6,085 nucleotides of DNA from Thermoguttaceae bacterium (GCA_017454585.1 JAFTCU010000202.1:1-6085); one strand, 5' to 3'; numbered from the stretch's first letter, positions 1 through 6,085 are shown. Notes: generated from the sequence alone by a model not told the origin. Made by a program: numbers and translations.

Positions 1-63
1 ACGTTTTTATAGTTCATTTTTCAAAATCTGAAGTAAAAAGGGTGGAACCTGAGAGGACGGGTT

Positions 64-180
64 TAAAGCCTCCCTCTTTGATGGGGGTGGCCCGAAGGGC
101 CGGGGGGAGTTAAAATGGCACGTTCACGAACTCCCCCAGTCTCGCTGCGCGAGCCAGCCCCCTCAAAGAGGGGGCCTTTA
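64..180. repeat. MITE/REP-like cloverleaf inverted-repeat element
   Basis: Two 27-bp arms (65-91 and 153-179) are inverted repeats matching at 23 of 27 positions, extended by a T64-A180 pair. Between them lie three perfect small hairpins: 89-101 (GGCCC-GAA-GGGCC), 103-111 with 129-137 (GGGGGAGTT / AACTCCCCC, 17-nt loop) and 141-153 (CTCGC-TGC-GCGAG). The single strand could therefore fold into a cloverleaf closed by a long outer stem. The ends read TA-AAG...CTT-TA, which is compatible with insertion at a TA dinucleotide as for IS630/Tc1-type MITEs, but TA is palindromic so this is weak. The element has no coding capacity. From memory, very similar sequences (CTCCC...AGTC...CGC...CCCTCAAAGAGGG) are scattered in many gut bacterial genomes. 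The structure is directly seen; mobility is inferred. Confidence 0.75.
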
Positions 181-183
181 TTT
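157..183 (+). terminator. Terminator-like hairpin in the right arm of the repeat element
   Basis: GCCCCCTC-AAA-GAGGGGGC (157-175) is a perfect 8-bp GC-rich stem with a 3-nt loop, followed by CTTTATTT. This resembles an intrinsic terminator for transcription arriving from the left of the window. The U-tract is short and interrupted, so termination efficiency is uncertain. The matching left arm (about 69-87) forms the same kind of hairpin on the minus strand, but with mismatches. Confidence 0.4.
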
Positions 184-321
184 CAGGAAGACCGAACTGT
201 TAGATTTTACGCAAAACCGTGATTTTTTCAAGGGGGGCCTCAAAAACCACCCAATCTCTCAAATTTTTCCTGATTTTTTTGAAATTTTTGGCCGAAACGT
301 TGTATTTTTTCGGAATCGGTG
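181..321. other. AT-rich intergenic spacer
   Basis: There is no plausible coding region here. The stretch is rich in T- and A-runs, with AAATTTTT occurring twice (261-268 and 282-289), in contrast to the GC-rich genes. It lies between the repeat element and the promoter of the large surface-protein gene. No RNA gene or recognisable operator was seen. Confidence 0.6.
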
Positions 322-327
322 TATAAT
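300..327 (+). promoter_or_regulatory. Putative sigma-70-type promoter of the PEP-CTERM gene
   Basis: A perfect TATAAT lies at 322-327, with TTGTAT at 300-305 as a weak -35 candidate (16-bp spacer; only the TTG matches the consensus). A second, overlapping -10-like box TATACT is at 327-332. Transcription would start near 334-340, leaving a leader of about 65 nt before the ATG at 403. Its position just upstream of the first gene supports the call; it rests on consensus matching alone. Confidence 0.45.
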
Positions 328-346
328 ATACTGTCAAGAATGTATT

Positions 347-376
347 ACCGTTTATGACCGTCCTTGTTACGGTTTT
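347..376 (+). promoter_or_regulatory. Small hairpin in the 5' leader
   Basis: ACCGT occurs at 347-351 and again 10 bases later at 357-361, and its complement ACGGT is at 369-373, followed by a T-run (373-376). The 357-361/369-373 pair makes a 5-bp stem with a 7-nt loop. It could be a weak attenuator or protein-binding site in the leader, or chance. Only the sequence arrangement supports it. Confidence 0.15.
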
Positions 377-402
377 GAAACTTTAACTCACAAATCATAT
401 CC

Positions 403-3400
403 ATGCGAGCTTCCCTTTTTTTTGCCGTTTTGTTTTTAGTCTCCACACTTCAGGCCGCGGTCGAGGGCGAGCTGGAGATTTCGGACGCCGCGTACTCCGG
501 CGACATTACGATCGACGGTTCCAGCGTTAAAGGCGTCCACTTCACGGGGGCAAGTACCGCTTCGGGCCAGGTCCAGGCCACCGAGAGCGGCTGGTTCAAC
601 GCGGGCGGGGACGTGCTTGTTTCCGGCGGGATGAACATTTCTTCCGGGAAAGTCCTTACATTTAACTCGACGATCCAGGGAACCCCCGGCACCGGCATGG
701 TGACGCTGACCGGAAATAATTCCTCCTCCGCGGGCGCGATCACGATCGACGCGGGCACGGTGAAAGGGGTGATCCCCCAGGGGTCCTCCAGCGACACCTA
801 CAAGCCGCTCGGAACCGGAACCGTTACGATCAATCAGAACGGGAAGCTCCTTTGGACGAACACCGCCACCTCCAAGACCGGCGGTGACTCCGGCGGCGAC
901 ATCACCAACACGATCACGGGCACCGGGACGCTTCGCCTGGAGATCGGCAAGACTTACGGCAACAGTTCCTACGGCCTGAATACGAAACTCTCCGACTTCA
1001 CCGGCACGCTGGAACTGGCGAATTTCACCCGCCTCTATTGGAACGGTTCGACCACAGAACTGAATAAAGTCGGGACCATCATCGTGGAATCCGGCGCGGA
1101 ATTATGGCCGGGCGCGACCTTGACATTCGACAGTAATCTCATCCTGAACGGCAACGGCGCGGGTTCCGGCGGTGACGGTTCCGGCCGTGGAGCGATCCGT
1201 CTGGACGGCGACTGCACGTTCAACGGCACCGTGACCCTTGCGTCCAATGCGTTGATCGGCCTGGGCAGCGCGCACGATTCGACTTTCGCCAATGGGATCG
1301 ATTTGGCCGGGCACCAGCTCACATTCCAGAACACGGTCTCGAATAACGGCGGAAACATTTCCATCAAGGGCAACGTGACGGCGGGAACGGTCGTGGACGC
1401 CAACACGCAGTTCGTCCTGACCTTCGACGGTTCCAACGCCGGCCAGACCATTGACGCCGCGATCATTCAGAACAACACACACGACGGCCGTGCCATGGTC
1501 ATTAAAGTGGGTGACGGACTCACGACCTACACGAACGGCGTCATTTCCGGCGCGGGCGACATCACCAAGACCGGAGCCGGCACGCTGCAGATCGGGGCTG
1601 CGAACACAAATAACGGAAAATTCACGATCAGCGAAGGAACCGTCGTGGTCCCGGCAGGCGCAGACCAGACGAGTACCACCGCCTCCCGCCAGTACGTCGC
1701 GGGTCAGGGAACGCTCGAAGTCGTGGACGGCGCCCGGTTCGTCTGGAACAATCAGTACTCTAATGACTCGATGCTCTTCACCGCCATTTCCGGCGAGGGA
1801 ACGATTTCCGTCAGCGCGGAGCACAACCGCGGCAACAACTACGGCGGTAACTACGGCCTGAACAATAACACCCTCCAGAACTTCACCGGAACGATCGAAC
1901 TCAACGCTCACGCCCGCTGGATCGGCAGCAGTTTGGGCAAGACGAGCAAAGTCATTGTTGCGAACGGTGGCATGTTCTGGGCCAACGGCGGAACCCACGC
2001 GGAAGAATTTTTCATCAGCGGAAATGGGGCCGGGGCCGGCGGTGACGGTACGGGGCGCGGCGCCATCGGAGTCAGCAATACGTGCACGTTCACCGGAAAA
2101 ATCACCCTGAACGCCAACGCCGAGTTTGGTGTGCGTGACGCCAATCCGGTCGCGAATATTCAGAGTGAGATCGAAACGAACGGCTACATGCTCTCACTCA
2201 GCCAGAACTATAATTCCGGCGGTAAAATCAATCTGACCGGAAACGTTTCAAGTACGGGCGATACGCTCGGGACCCTGAGCTTCACCAACCGCAGCAACGC
2301 GTACACGGCCACGATCGGTGACTCCTCCGCGGCGGCTTCGGCCACAACGCAGTCCATCGCGGCCAACGTGGACGTTGCAGCCACCAACCCGACCACCTTC
2401 ACGTTCCAGCCGGGTGAAAACCGTACGATCGAAATTACGGGCCAGCTCACCGGCAATCACGCCATCACGAAAACCGGCGCCGGAACGCTCAACCTTCTGG
2501 GCGGCGCGCCGATTTCCGGAGCGTTTGACGTTCAGGGCGGCACGGTCACAGTCGGCCCGCTTGAGGGAACGGACAACACCTCGTCCGGTATCACGGCCCT
2601 GACCGTGACCAACGGCGCGACGGTCAACCTGAACACGCCGAACAAATCGCTTTCGACGCTGACGGTCTCGGACGGAACGGTCAACGCGAATTTCGGTTTC
2701 GTGGACTACAATATCGGCCCGTGCATCGCGGCAAACTGCCTGATCACGGTCGGCTCGGCGGACGGCGGCACCGGCTACCTGAAACTCGCCCGGAAAGCCT
2801 GCTCTGACCATGGAAATAATGTGACGATCTACGACGGCTCCACGATCGAAATGGCCGGCGGTGACATTTCGTTCGCGAACAGCCACCTCGTGACGTTCGT
2901 CGGCGGCGGCTCCATCACATCGGGCGCCAGCAATGCGTACTTTAACTTCCGAGGCAATGGGAACCAGTCCTTTGTGGTCCAGGGGGCGGATGCTCACGCG
3001 CTGATCGACTGCAATATCACACTCTACGACGGCGGCTTCGGCTCCGTGAACGTCATTGAAGCCGACAGTTCGCTGAGGATCGCCAAAAACGTGAGCAATG
3101 GGATGGCCAATAACATCGGGTTCCATAAAGTCGGTCAAGGGACGCTGATCCTCGAAGGGACGAACCGGTACCCGCGGCTCCAGATCGATGAAGGAACGGT
3201 CGAATTTGCCGGGAACGGCTCGCTCGAAACTTCTGCCGCCAGTCTTCCGCTGACCGTCTCCGTAGCGGACGGGGCGAAACTCATCCTCGGAACGAGCGAG
3301 AACCTGAGCGATGCCGGGACCTTCACGATGGCTCCGGGCGCCAGCCTGATCGTGAACGCCGAGAACTGGCAGCTTTCGAATCAGGTGAACGAGGCGCTCG

Positions 3401-3876
3401 TCCCGGGTACACTGCTGGGCGGCTCAGGCACGATCGTCGGCGACCTGACAAAAACCGGCATCACGGTCTCCCCGGGCGATGATTCCGTCGCGACGCTGAC
3501 AATCAACGGAAATCTGAACCTTTCGGGAAGCAATGTGCTGCTTGACGTCGCAGGTCCAACAAGTTACGACGTACTGAAAATCACCGGCACGTCGGATGTT
3601 AGCGACTCGGTTTTCTTTTTCAGTGGAACGCCGGACCAGACGCCGCTCGCCTTTGGTGACACGTTAAAGTTCCTGGAAACTTCCAATTCAACTGACGAGC
3701 CGATTTTCCAGGCTTCCAACATCCGATTCGATTATGATGGTGGAATTTTGGGCCTCAAGTATGAGGATGGCGGTTGGATGCTGTTTGCGACGGATGGTGC
3801 GAGCGTTCCGGAACCCGGTACGTGGGTTATGCTCCTGCTCGGCCTGACGGGTTTTGCGTTCCTTCGCAGGAAATAA
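403..3876 (+). CDS. PEP-CTERM-anchored protein with passenger-type beta-strand repeats
   Basis: This encodes 1157 residues, almost certainly exported. The N-terminus (residues 1-18, ending LQA) is a signal peptide with a long hydrophobic core. The body is Gly/Thr/Asn/Ser-rich beta-strand sequence typical of beta-helical passengers. Three stretches match the autotransporter-associated beta-strand repeat pattern (KTGAGTL...GGTV): residues 380-416, 681-717 and about 905-935. Residues 137-379 and 434-680 are diverged copies of one module. Residues from about 1006 (GGSGTI...SPGDD) resemble the end region of such passengers. The last 23 residues are a sorting signal: VPEPG at 1135-1139, a hydrophobic segment, then RRK. 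In this family an exosortase recognises that signal and attaches the protein to the envelope. No C-terminal beta-barrel is present, so it is not a classical autotransporter. No catalytic motif was seen; an adhesin or matrix role is a guess. No clear Shine-Dalgarno precedes ATG 403, but the signal peptide begins exactly there. Confidence 0.93.
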   Translation: MRASLFFAVLFLVSTLQAAVEGELEISDAAYSGDITIDGSSVKGVHFTGASTASGQVQATESGWFNAGGDVLVSGGMNISSGKVLTFNSTIQGTPGTGMVTLTGNNSSSAGAITIDAGTVKGVIPQGSSSDTYKPLGTGTVTINQNGKLLWTNTATSKTGGDSGGDITNTITGTGTLRLEIGKTYGNSSYGLNTKLSDFTGTLELANFTRLYWNGSTTELNKVGTIIVESGAELWPGATLTFDSNLILNGNGAGSGGDGSGRGAIRLDGDCTFNGTVTLASNALIGLGSAHDSTFANGIDLAGHQLTFQNTVSNNGGNISIKGNVTAGTVVDANTQFVLTFDGSNAGQTIDAAIIQNNTHDGRAMVIKVGDGLTTYTNGVISGAGDITKTGAGTLQIGAANTNNGKFTISEGTVVVPAGADQTSTTASRQYVAGQGTLEVVDGARFVWNNQYSNDSMLFTAISGEGTISVSAEHNRGNNYGGNYGLNNNTLQNFTGTIELNAHARWIGSSLGKTSKVIVANGGMFWANGGTHAEEFFISGNGAGAGGDGTGRGAIGVSNTCTFTGKITLNANAEFGVRDANPVANIQSEIETNGYMLSLSQNYNSGGKINLTGNVSSTGDTLGTLSFTNRSNAYTATIGDSSAAASATTQSIAANVDVAATNPTTFTFQPGENRTIEITGQLTGNHAITKTGAGTLNLLGGAPISGAFDVQGGTVTVGPLEGTDNTSSGITALTVTNGATVNLNTPNKSLSTLTVSDGTVNANFGFVDYNIGPCIAANCLITVGSADGGTGYLKLARKACSDHGNNVTIYDGSTIEMAGGDISFANSHLVTFVGGGSITSGASNAYFNFRGNGNQSFVVQGADAHALIDCNITLYDGGFGSVNVIEADSSLRIAKNVSNGMANNIGFHKVGQGTLILEGTNRYPRLQIDEGTVEFAGNGSLETSAASLPLTVSVADGAKLILGTSENLSDAGTFTMAPGASLIVNAENWQLSNQVNEALVPGTLLGGSGTIVGDLTKTGITVSPGDDSVATLTINGNLNLSGSNVLLDVAGPTSYDVLKITGTSDVSDSVFFFSGTPDQTPLAFGDTLKFLETSNSTDEPIFQASNIRFDYDGGILGLKYEDGGWMLFATDGASVPEPGTWVMLLLGLTGFAFLRRK
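811..1539 (+). repeat. Internal module copy A of the PEP-CTERM protein
   Basis: Residues 137-379 match residues 434-680. Landmarks in order are GTVTINQNGKLLW, YGLN...FTGTLEL (190-205), GNGAGSGGDGSGRGAI (250-265), CTFNGTVTL (271-279) and GGNISIKGNV (316 onward). The offset to copy B is 297 residues at the start, 294-295 at FTG and 290 from GNGAG onward, showing small indels. The DNA copies are clearly diverged, so this is an old duplication or one under diversifying drift. Confidence 0.8.
1540..1650 (+). other. Autotransporter-associated beta-strand repeat 1 (domain)
   Basis: Residues 380-416 contain ISGAGDITKTGAGTLQIG followed by NNGKFTISEGTVVV. This fits the passenger-associated repeat pattern (TIGR02601/PF12951 type) of about 32-37 residues. 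It closes module A and leads into module B. Confidence 0.75.
1702..2442 (+). repeat. Internal module copy B of the PEP-CTERM protein
   Basis: Residues 434-680 are the second copy. Landmarks are GQGTLEVVDGARFVW, YGLN...FTGTIEL (484-500), GNGAGAGGDGTGRGAI (540-555), CTFTGKITL (561-569) and GGKINLTGNV (606 onward). A single Cys is kept at the equivalent place in both copies (C271 and C561), although the protein has few Cys overall. Confidence 0.8.
2443..2553 (+). other. Autotransporter-associated beta-strand repeat 2 (domain)
   Basis: Residues 681-717 contain HAITKTGAGTLNLLGG followed by GAFDVQGGTVTV. This is the clearest match to the repeat pattern and sits at the end of module B, as repeat 1 does for module A. 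Confidence 0.8.
3115..3207 (+). other. Autotransporter-associated beta-strand repeat 3 (domain)
   Basis: Residues about 905-935 contain HKVGQGTLILEGTNRYPRLQ and then IDEGTVEF. This is the same pattern, more diverged, in the C-terminal half, where no large duplicated module was seen. Confidence 0.6.
3805..3873 (+). other. PEP-CTERM sorting signal (domain)
   Basis: Residues 1135-1157 have the three expected parts: a VPEPG motif, a hydrophobic membrane-spanning stretch rich in Leu, Gly and Phe, and a basic RRK end. In known systems an exosortase (XrtA/EpsH family) processes such tails. No exosortase gene is in this window. Confidence 0.9.
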
Positions 3877-3903
3877 GAAGTAATTAAGGGATTGGTTGGT
3901 GTT

Positions 3904-3939
3904 CGGACGGATCCGGTTCCGTACAGTTTTTCATTTTTT
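3904..3939 (+). terminator. Weak hairpin with T-runs after the PEP-CTERM gene
   Basis: CGGACG (3904-3909) can pair with CGTCCG-like bases at 3914-3921 around a GATC loop, with a 2-nt bulge. TACAGTTTTTCATTTTTT follows. It is a candidate for partial termination between the two secreted-protein genes. The stem is short and imperfect, so read-through into the next gene is equally likely. Confidence 0.2.
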
Positions 3940-3951
3940 AACAGGCCTGCA

Positions 3952-5286
3952 ATGTTGCGTTTCCAATCATTTTTCCTGATTTTTTTCCTGCTTGTGAGCT
4001 GTGCCGGTTTGTGTGTCGCCCGTGATATTTACGTTGATAATGTGTATGGCAACGATGATTTCGCGGGACATTCGCCGAAAGCGATCGATATGAATGGGCC
4101 GGTGCGTACGATCAAACACGCTCTGGAAATGGCTCACGCCAGTGACCGCATTATCCTCGCGAACAACCCGGAGCGGCCTTATCGGGAAAGTCTGCTTGTC
4201 GGCGGTGAGAGAAACAGCGGAATGCCTGGTTTCCCGTTCCGTATCAAAGGCAATGGCGCGACCATTGACGGAAGTGCCGAGATACCTCCAGAGTACTGGC
4301 ACGCGGCGGGTCAAAAGGGGATTTTCTACTATCAACCCCGATACATGGAATTCCAGAATCTTTTTTTCCGAGGAAAACCGTGTATCCGGCTGGACACGAA
4401 AGAAGTTCATTCGACAGATGATCTGGCCAAACTCGACTGGAAACCAATGCGCTGGGCCCTTTATGACGGTCGGGTCTATTTCCTCCCGAAAGAAGCTCAC
4501 ATGGTCCTTGCTCTTGAACGTCTGCTCCCCCAGGACGATTCAGAAACCGCAAAAATGCGTGCCTATGCAATGACCGCCCCGGAAAAACGTTTTGGGATCA
4601 CGTTCTTCCACGCTCATCACGTTGATGTGGAAGACCTGGTAATTCAGGGGTTCCAGAACGACGGCGTGAACCTCAGCGATGCGGCCACGTACATTTCACT
4701 GAAAAACGTCACGGTCCGGGGAAACGCCCGTTACGGGGTCACCGTGGGAACCGGAAGCTCCGTCTGGCTGAAAGATTGTGTTCTGGGTAATAATCAAATC
4801 GCCCAGCTCTACACTGAGGAAGCGGCTATGGCCTCGCTTTTCACCTCGGACCTGATTGCTTACCCGGCGCCAGGCTGGATCGATCAGGGGGGGATGGTTT
4901 TCATCGATAAAAAGCAGGTCAAAGGCGGCTTCAGTGAGGTCACGGACTCTGGAATTGAAGACGAAGACGCTTTCTTCTTTGGCGAAAAGGCTGAAGAATC
5001 GGAAGTCCAGGAAGAAACCATCGGTGACGATGACGATGACGACGAAAAAGAAGATTCCGGGAACGATCTCTTTGGTGGGGATGATGACGATGATGACTCG
5101 GATAATTCTGGCGGCGATGATGACGATGACGACGATTCCGGGAATGACCTTTTCGGCGGTGATGACGATGATGATTCGGACGACGATGAGGATTCCGGCG
5201 GCTTCGATATGGATGAGGATTCGGACGACGATAACGGCGACGACGATTCCGGAGACGATGACGACGACTCGGGATTCAGTTTTTAA
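3952..5286 (+). CDS. Secreted right-handed beta-helix protein with poly-Asp tail
   Basis: This encodes 444 residues from ATG 3952. The frame also allows a TTG start at 3892, but ATG 3952 puts the hydrophobic signal sequence (residues 2-23) at the very N-terminus. Cleavage could follow CVA (23), or a lipobox-like LVSC (14-17) could make it a lipoprotein. Residues 24-42 ([19 protein letters not shown]) and 50-80 ([12 protein letters not shown]...DRIILAN...YRES) match the opening of secreted parallel beta-helix proteins common in planctomycetes (DUF1565/beta-helix style). GNGATIDGS is at 100-108. Beta-helix coils are clearest at about 224-315 ([31 protein letters not shown]). The fold domain seems to end near 330. 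The rest is a highly acidic tail. No catalytic residues for a polysaccharide lyase could be assigned, so function is unknown. A weak AGG at 3943-3945 is the only Shine-Dalgarno hint. The gene begins 75 bp after the PEP-CTERM gene. Confidence 0.9.
   Translation: MLRFQSFFLIFFLLVSCAGLCVARDIYVDNVYGNDDFAGHSPKAIDMNGPVRTIKHALEMAHASDRIILANNPERPYRESLLVGGERNSGMPGFPFRIKGNGATIDGSAEIPPEYWHAAGQKGIFYYQPRYMEFQNLFFRGKPCIRLDTKEVHSTDDLAKLDWKPMRWALYDGRVYFLPKEAHMVLALERLLPQDDSETAKMRAYAMTAPEKRFGITFFHAHHVDVEDLVIQGFQNDGVNLSDAATYISLKNVTVRGNARYGVTVGTGSSVWLKDCVLGNNQIAQLYTEEAAMASLFTSDLIAYPAPGWIDQGGMVFIDKKQVKGGFSEVTDSGIEDEDAFFFGEKAEESEVQEETIGDDDDDDEKEDSGNDLFGGDDDDDDSDNSGGDDDDDDDSGNDLFGGDDDDDSDDDEDSGGFDMDEDSDDDNGDDDSGDDDDDSGFSF
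5026..5283 (+). other. Poly-Asp C-terminal tail (domain)
   Basis: Residues 359-444 contain 46 Asp and 4 Glu in 86 residues and a single Lys, with Ser, Gly and Asn as the main spacers. Short hydrophobic islands (NDLFGG twice, GGFDMD, and the terminal SGFSF) break the acidic runs. The segment is probably disordered and strongly negative, and could bind Ca2+ or other cations. An acidic linker without such runs (about 332-358) precedes it. Confidence 0.9.
5053..5214 (+). repeat. Tandem 27-codon duplication in the poly-Asp tail
   Basis: Units 5053-5133 (residues 368-394) and 5134-5214 (residues 395-421) both begin [14 protein letters not shown]. Across DSGNDLFGG the DNA differs at six codons (N, D, L, F, G, G), all synonymous. 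The second half of the unit is less conserved. Confidence 0.75.
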
Positions 5287-5336
5287 CCCGGCTAAAACCC
5301 ATTCAAAACACTCAACCGAATATACAGCTCAGCTCC

Positions 5337-5343
5337 AAAGGAG
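5337..5343 (+). promoter_or_regulatory. Shine-Dalgarno site of proA
   Basis: AAAGGAG lies 5 nt before ATG 5349. It is the only strong ribosome binding site in the window and fixes the proA start. Confidence 0.85.
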
Positions 5344-5348
5344 AATCA

Positions 5349-6085
5349 ATGAAAATAGAAAATCTTGAAGCGTATTGCCTTGATGTTGCCCAGCGTGCGA
5401 AAGCGGCTTCGGCGGAACTGGCCTCCGTGACGGGCAAACAGAAAAACGACTGGTTAAACCTCAGCGCTCAAGCGCTGCGTGACCGAATGGACGAAGTTCT
5501 CGCTGCGAACGACCAAGACATCGCCAACGCGCCGGGTTTTGGCCTCACGCCCGCGGAGATCGACCGGCTCAAGCTCAACCCGCAACGTGTCGAGGATATT
5601 GCGCAGGCTCTGGAGTACATCGCGAAACTTCCCGACCCGGTCGGTGAGATCATTTCGTCCCAGGTCCGTCCGAACGGGTTGGACGTTCAAAAAGTCCGCG
5701 TCCCGCTGGGCGTCGTTTTCTTCATCTACGAGTCCCGCCCGAACGTAACGGCGGACGCGGCCGCTCTGTGCGTCAAGAGCTCCAACGCCGTGATCCTCCG
5801 CGGCGGCAAAGAGGCGATCCACTCCAGCATGAAGATCGCGGAGATCCTCTCCGCCACGGCTGAGCAGGTCAAAATCCCTCGCGATGCCGTGCAGCTCGTC
5901 GCCACGACGGACCACGACGCAGTCGGTCACTTCCTGAAGATGAACCAGTTCATCGACGTGACGATCCCCCGCGGCGGTGAAGGGCTGATCCGGCGCGTGA
6001 CTTCCGAGGCGACCATGCCGGTCATTAAGCATTTTGCGGGAAACTGCCACGTGTACGTGGACGCTTCGGCCGATCTGGAGAAAAC
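5349..6085 (+). CDS. proA: Gamma-glutamyl phosphate reductase (partial, runs off the window end)
   Basis: The first 245 codons of ProA are present. The enzyme reduces L-glutamyl 5-phosphate with NADPH to glutamate 5-semialdehyde, the second step of proline synthesis, in the cytoplasm. Family signatures include LPDPVGEI, then [20 protein letters not shown] (119-138), [13 protein letters not shown] (144-156), [10 protein letters not shown] (205-214) and [16 protein letters not shown] (223-238). Family members are about 415-420 residues, so roughly 60% is visible. The catalytic Cys (near residue 255 in characterised ProA, from memory) lies just beyond the end. The start is set by a strong ribosome binding site. 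The gene lies 62 bp after the poly-Asp protein on the same strand, with no obvious terminator or promoter in the gap. Nothing suggests a functional tie to the secreted proteins. A proB partner is not in view. Confidence 0.96.
   Translation, partial: MKIENLEAYCLDVAQRAKAASAELASVTGKQKNDWLNLSAQALRDRMDEVLAANDQDIANAPGFGLTPAEIDRLKLNPQRVEDIAQALEYIAKLPDPVGEIISSQVRPNGLDVQKVRVPLGVVFFIYESRPNVTADAAALCVKSSNAVILRGGKEAIHSSMKIAEILSATAEQVKIPRDAVQLVATTDHDAVGHFLKMNQFIDVTIPRGGEGLIRRVTSEATMPVIKHFAGNCHVYVDASADLEK

Noticed and set aside
3..113. Open frame entering from the left edge and ending in the repeat element
   Set aside because: Its last third is the inverted-repeat element and the rest has no recognisable protein character. 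It may be spurious, though a tail of an upstream gene cannot be excluded.
64..180. tRNA because of the cloverleaf shape
   Set aside because: Stem lengths and loops do not fit tRNA arms; there is no anticodon loop, T-loop consensus or CCA-type acceptor.
1102..1998. Long minus-strand open frame (298 codons)
   Set aside because: It lies wholly inside the PEP-CTERM gene, has Arg/Val/Asp-rich low-information sequence, no domain and no promoter. It is an antisense shadow of GC-rich codons.
2248..3138. Long minus-strand open frame (296 codons)
   Set aside because: It has the same nature as the other antisense frame: biased composition, entirely opposite the well-supported surface-protein gene.
3892..3951. 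TTG start extending the beta-helix protein by 20 residues
   Set aside because: It would place polar residues ahead of the signal peptide and has no ribosome binding site. ATG 3952 starts right at the signal sequence.
5026..5283. CRISPR-like or satellite array
   Set aside because: The repetition is codon-level (GAT/GAC for Asp) in frame with a gene, without regular spacers.
5287..5348. Promoter for proA (TATACA near 5321)
   Set aside because: The best -35 candidate (TTCAAA at 5302) is only 13 bp away and the boxes are poor, so there is not enough to call a promoter.
4856..5368. Plus-strand frame with Met/Thr-rich repeats
   Set aside because: This is the +1 shadow of the GAT/GAC repeats encoding the poly-Asp tail, and it overlaps the proA start.
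5454..6050. Minus-strand open frame (198 codons)
   Set aside because: It lies opposite the strongly supported proA coding sequence.

Overview
The window looks like chromosomal DNA from a Gram-negative bacterium of the PVC group, most likely a planctomycete (possibly gut-associated) and less likely a member of the Lentisphaerae or Verrucomicrobia. The pointers are a very large secreted protein with passenger-type beta-strand repeats ending in a PEP-CTERM sorting signal, a planctomycete-style secreted parallel beta-helix protein, weak or absent Shine-Dalgarno sequences before the two secreted-protein genes, and GC-rich genes set in AT-rich spacers. This placement is inferred from remembered gene families, not from a search.

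Layout. Positions 1-402 hold no convincing gene. This stretch contains a roughly 117-bp cloverleaf-like inverted-repeat element (64-180, MITE/REP-like) whose right arm doubles as a terminator-like hairpin, then an AT-rich spacer with a good -10 promoter box (322-327). Positions 403-3876 encode a 1157-residue secreted, exosortase-type surface protein. It has an internal duplication of about 290 residues, three passenger-type beta-strand repeats and a C-terminal PEP-CTERM anchor. After a 75-bp gap, 3952-5286 encode a 444-residue exported right-handed beta-helix protein with an extremely acidic, partly tandemly repeated poly-Asp tail (46 Asp and 4 Glu in the last 86 residues). After another 62 bp and a clear ribosome binding site, proA (gamma-glutamyl phosphate reductase, proline synthesis) starts at 5349 and runs off the window end.

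All three genes lie on the + strand with short gaps, so partial co-transcription is possible. The first two are cell-surface or secreted proteins of no known specific function and could form a surface module. proA is a housekeeping gene that may simply be a neighbour. The items most worth following up are the poly-Asp tail, whose 27-codon duplication differs only by synonymous changes across its conserved core, the cloverleaf repeat element, and the internally duplicated PEP-CTERM protein.
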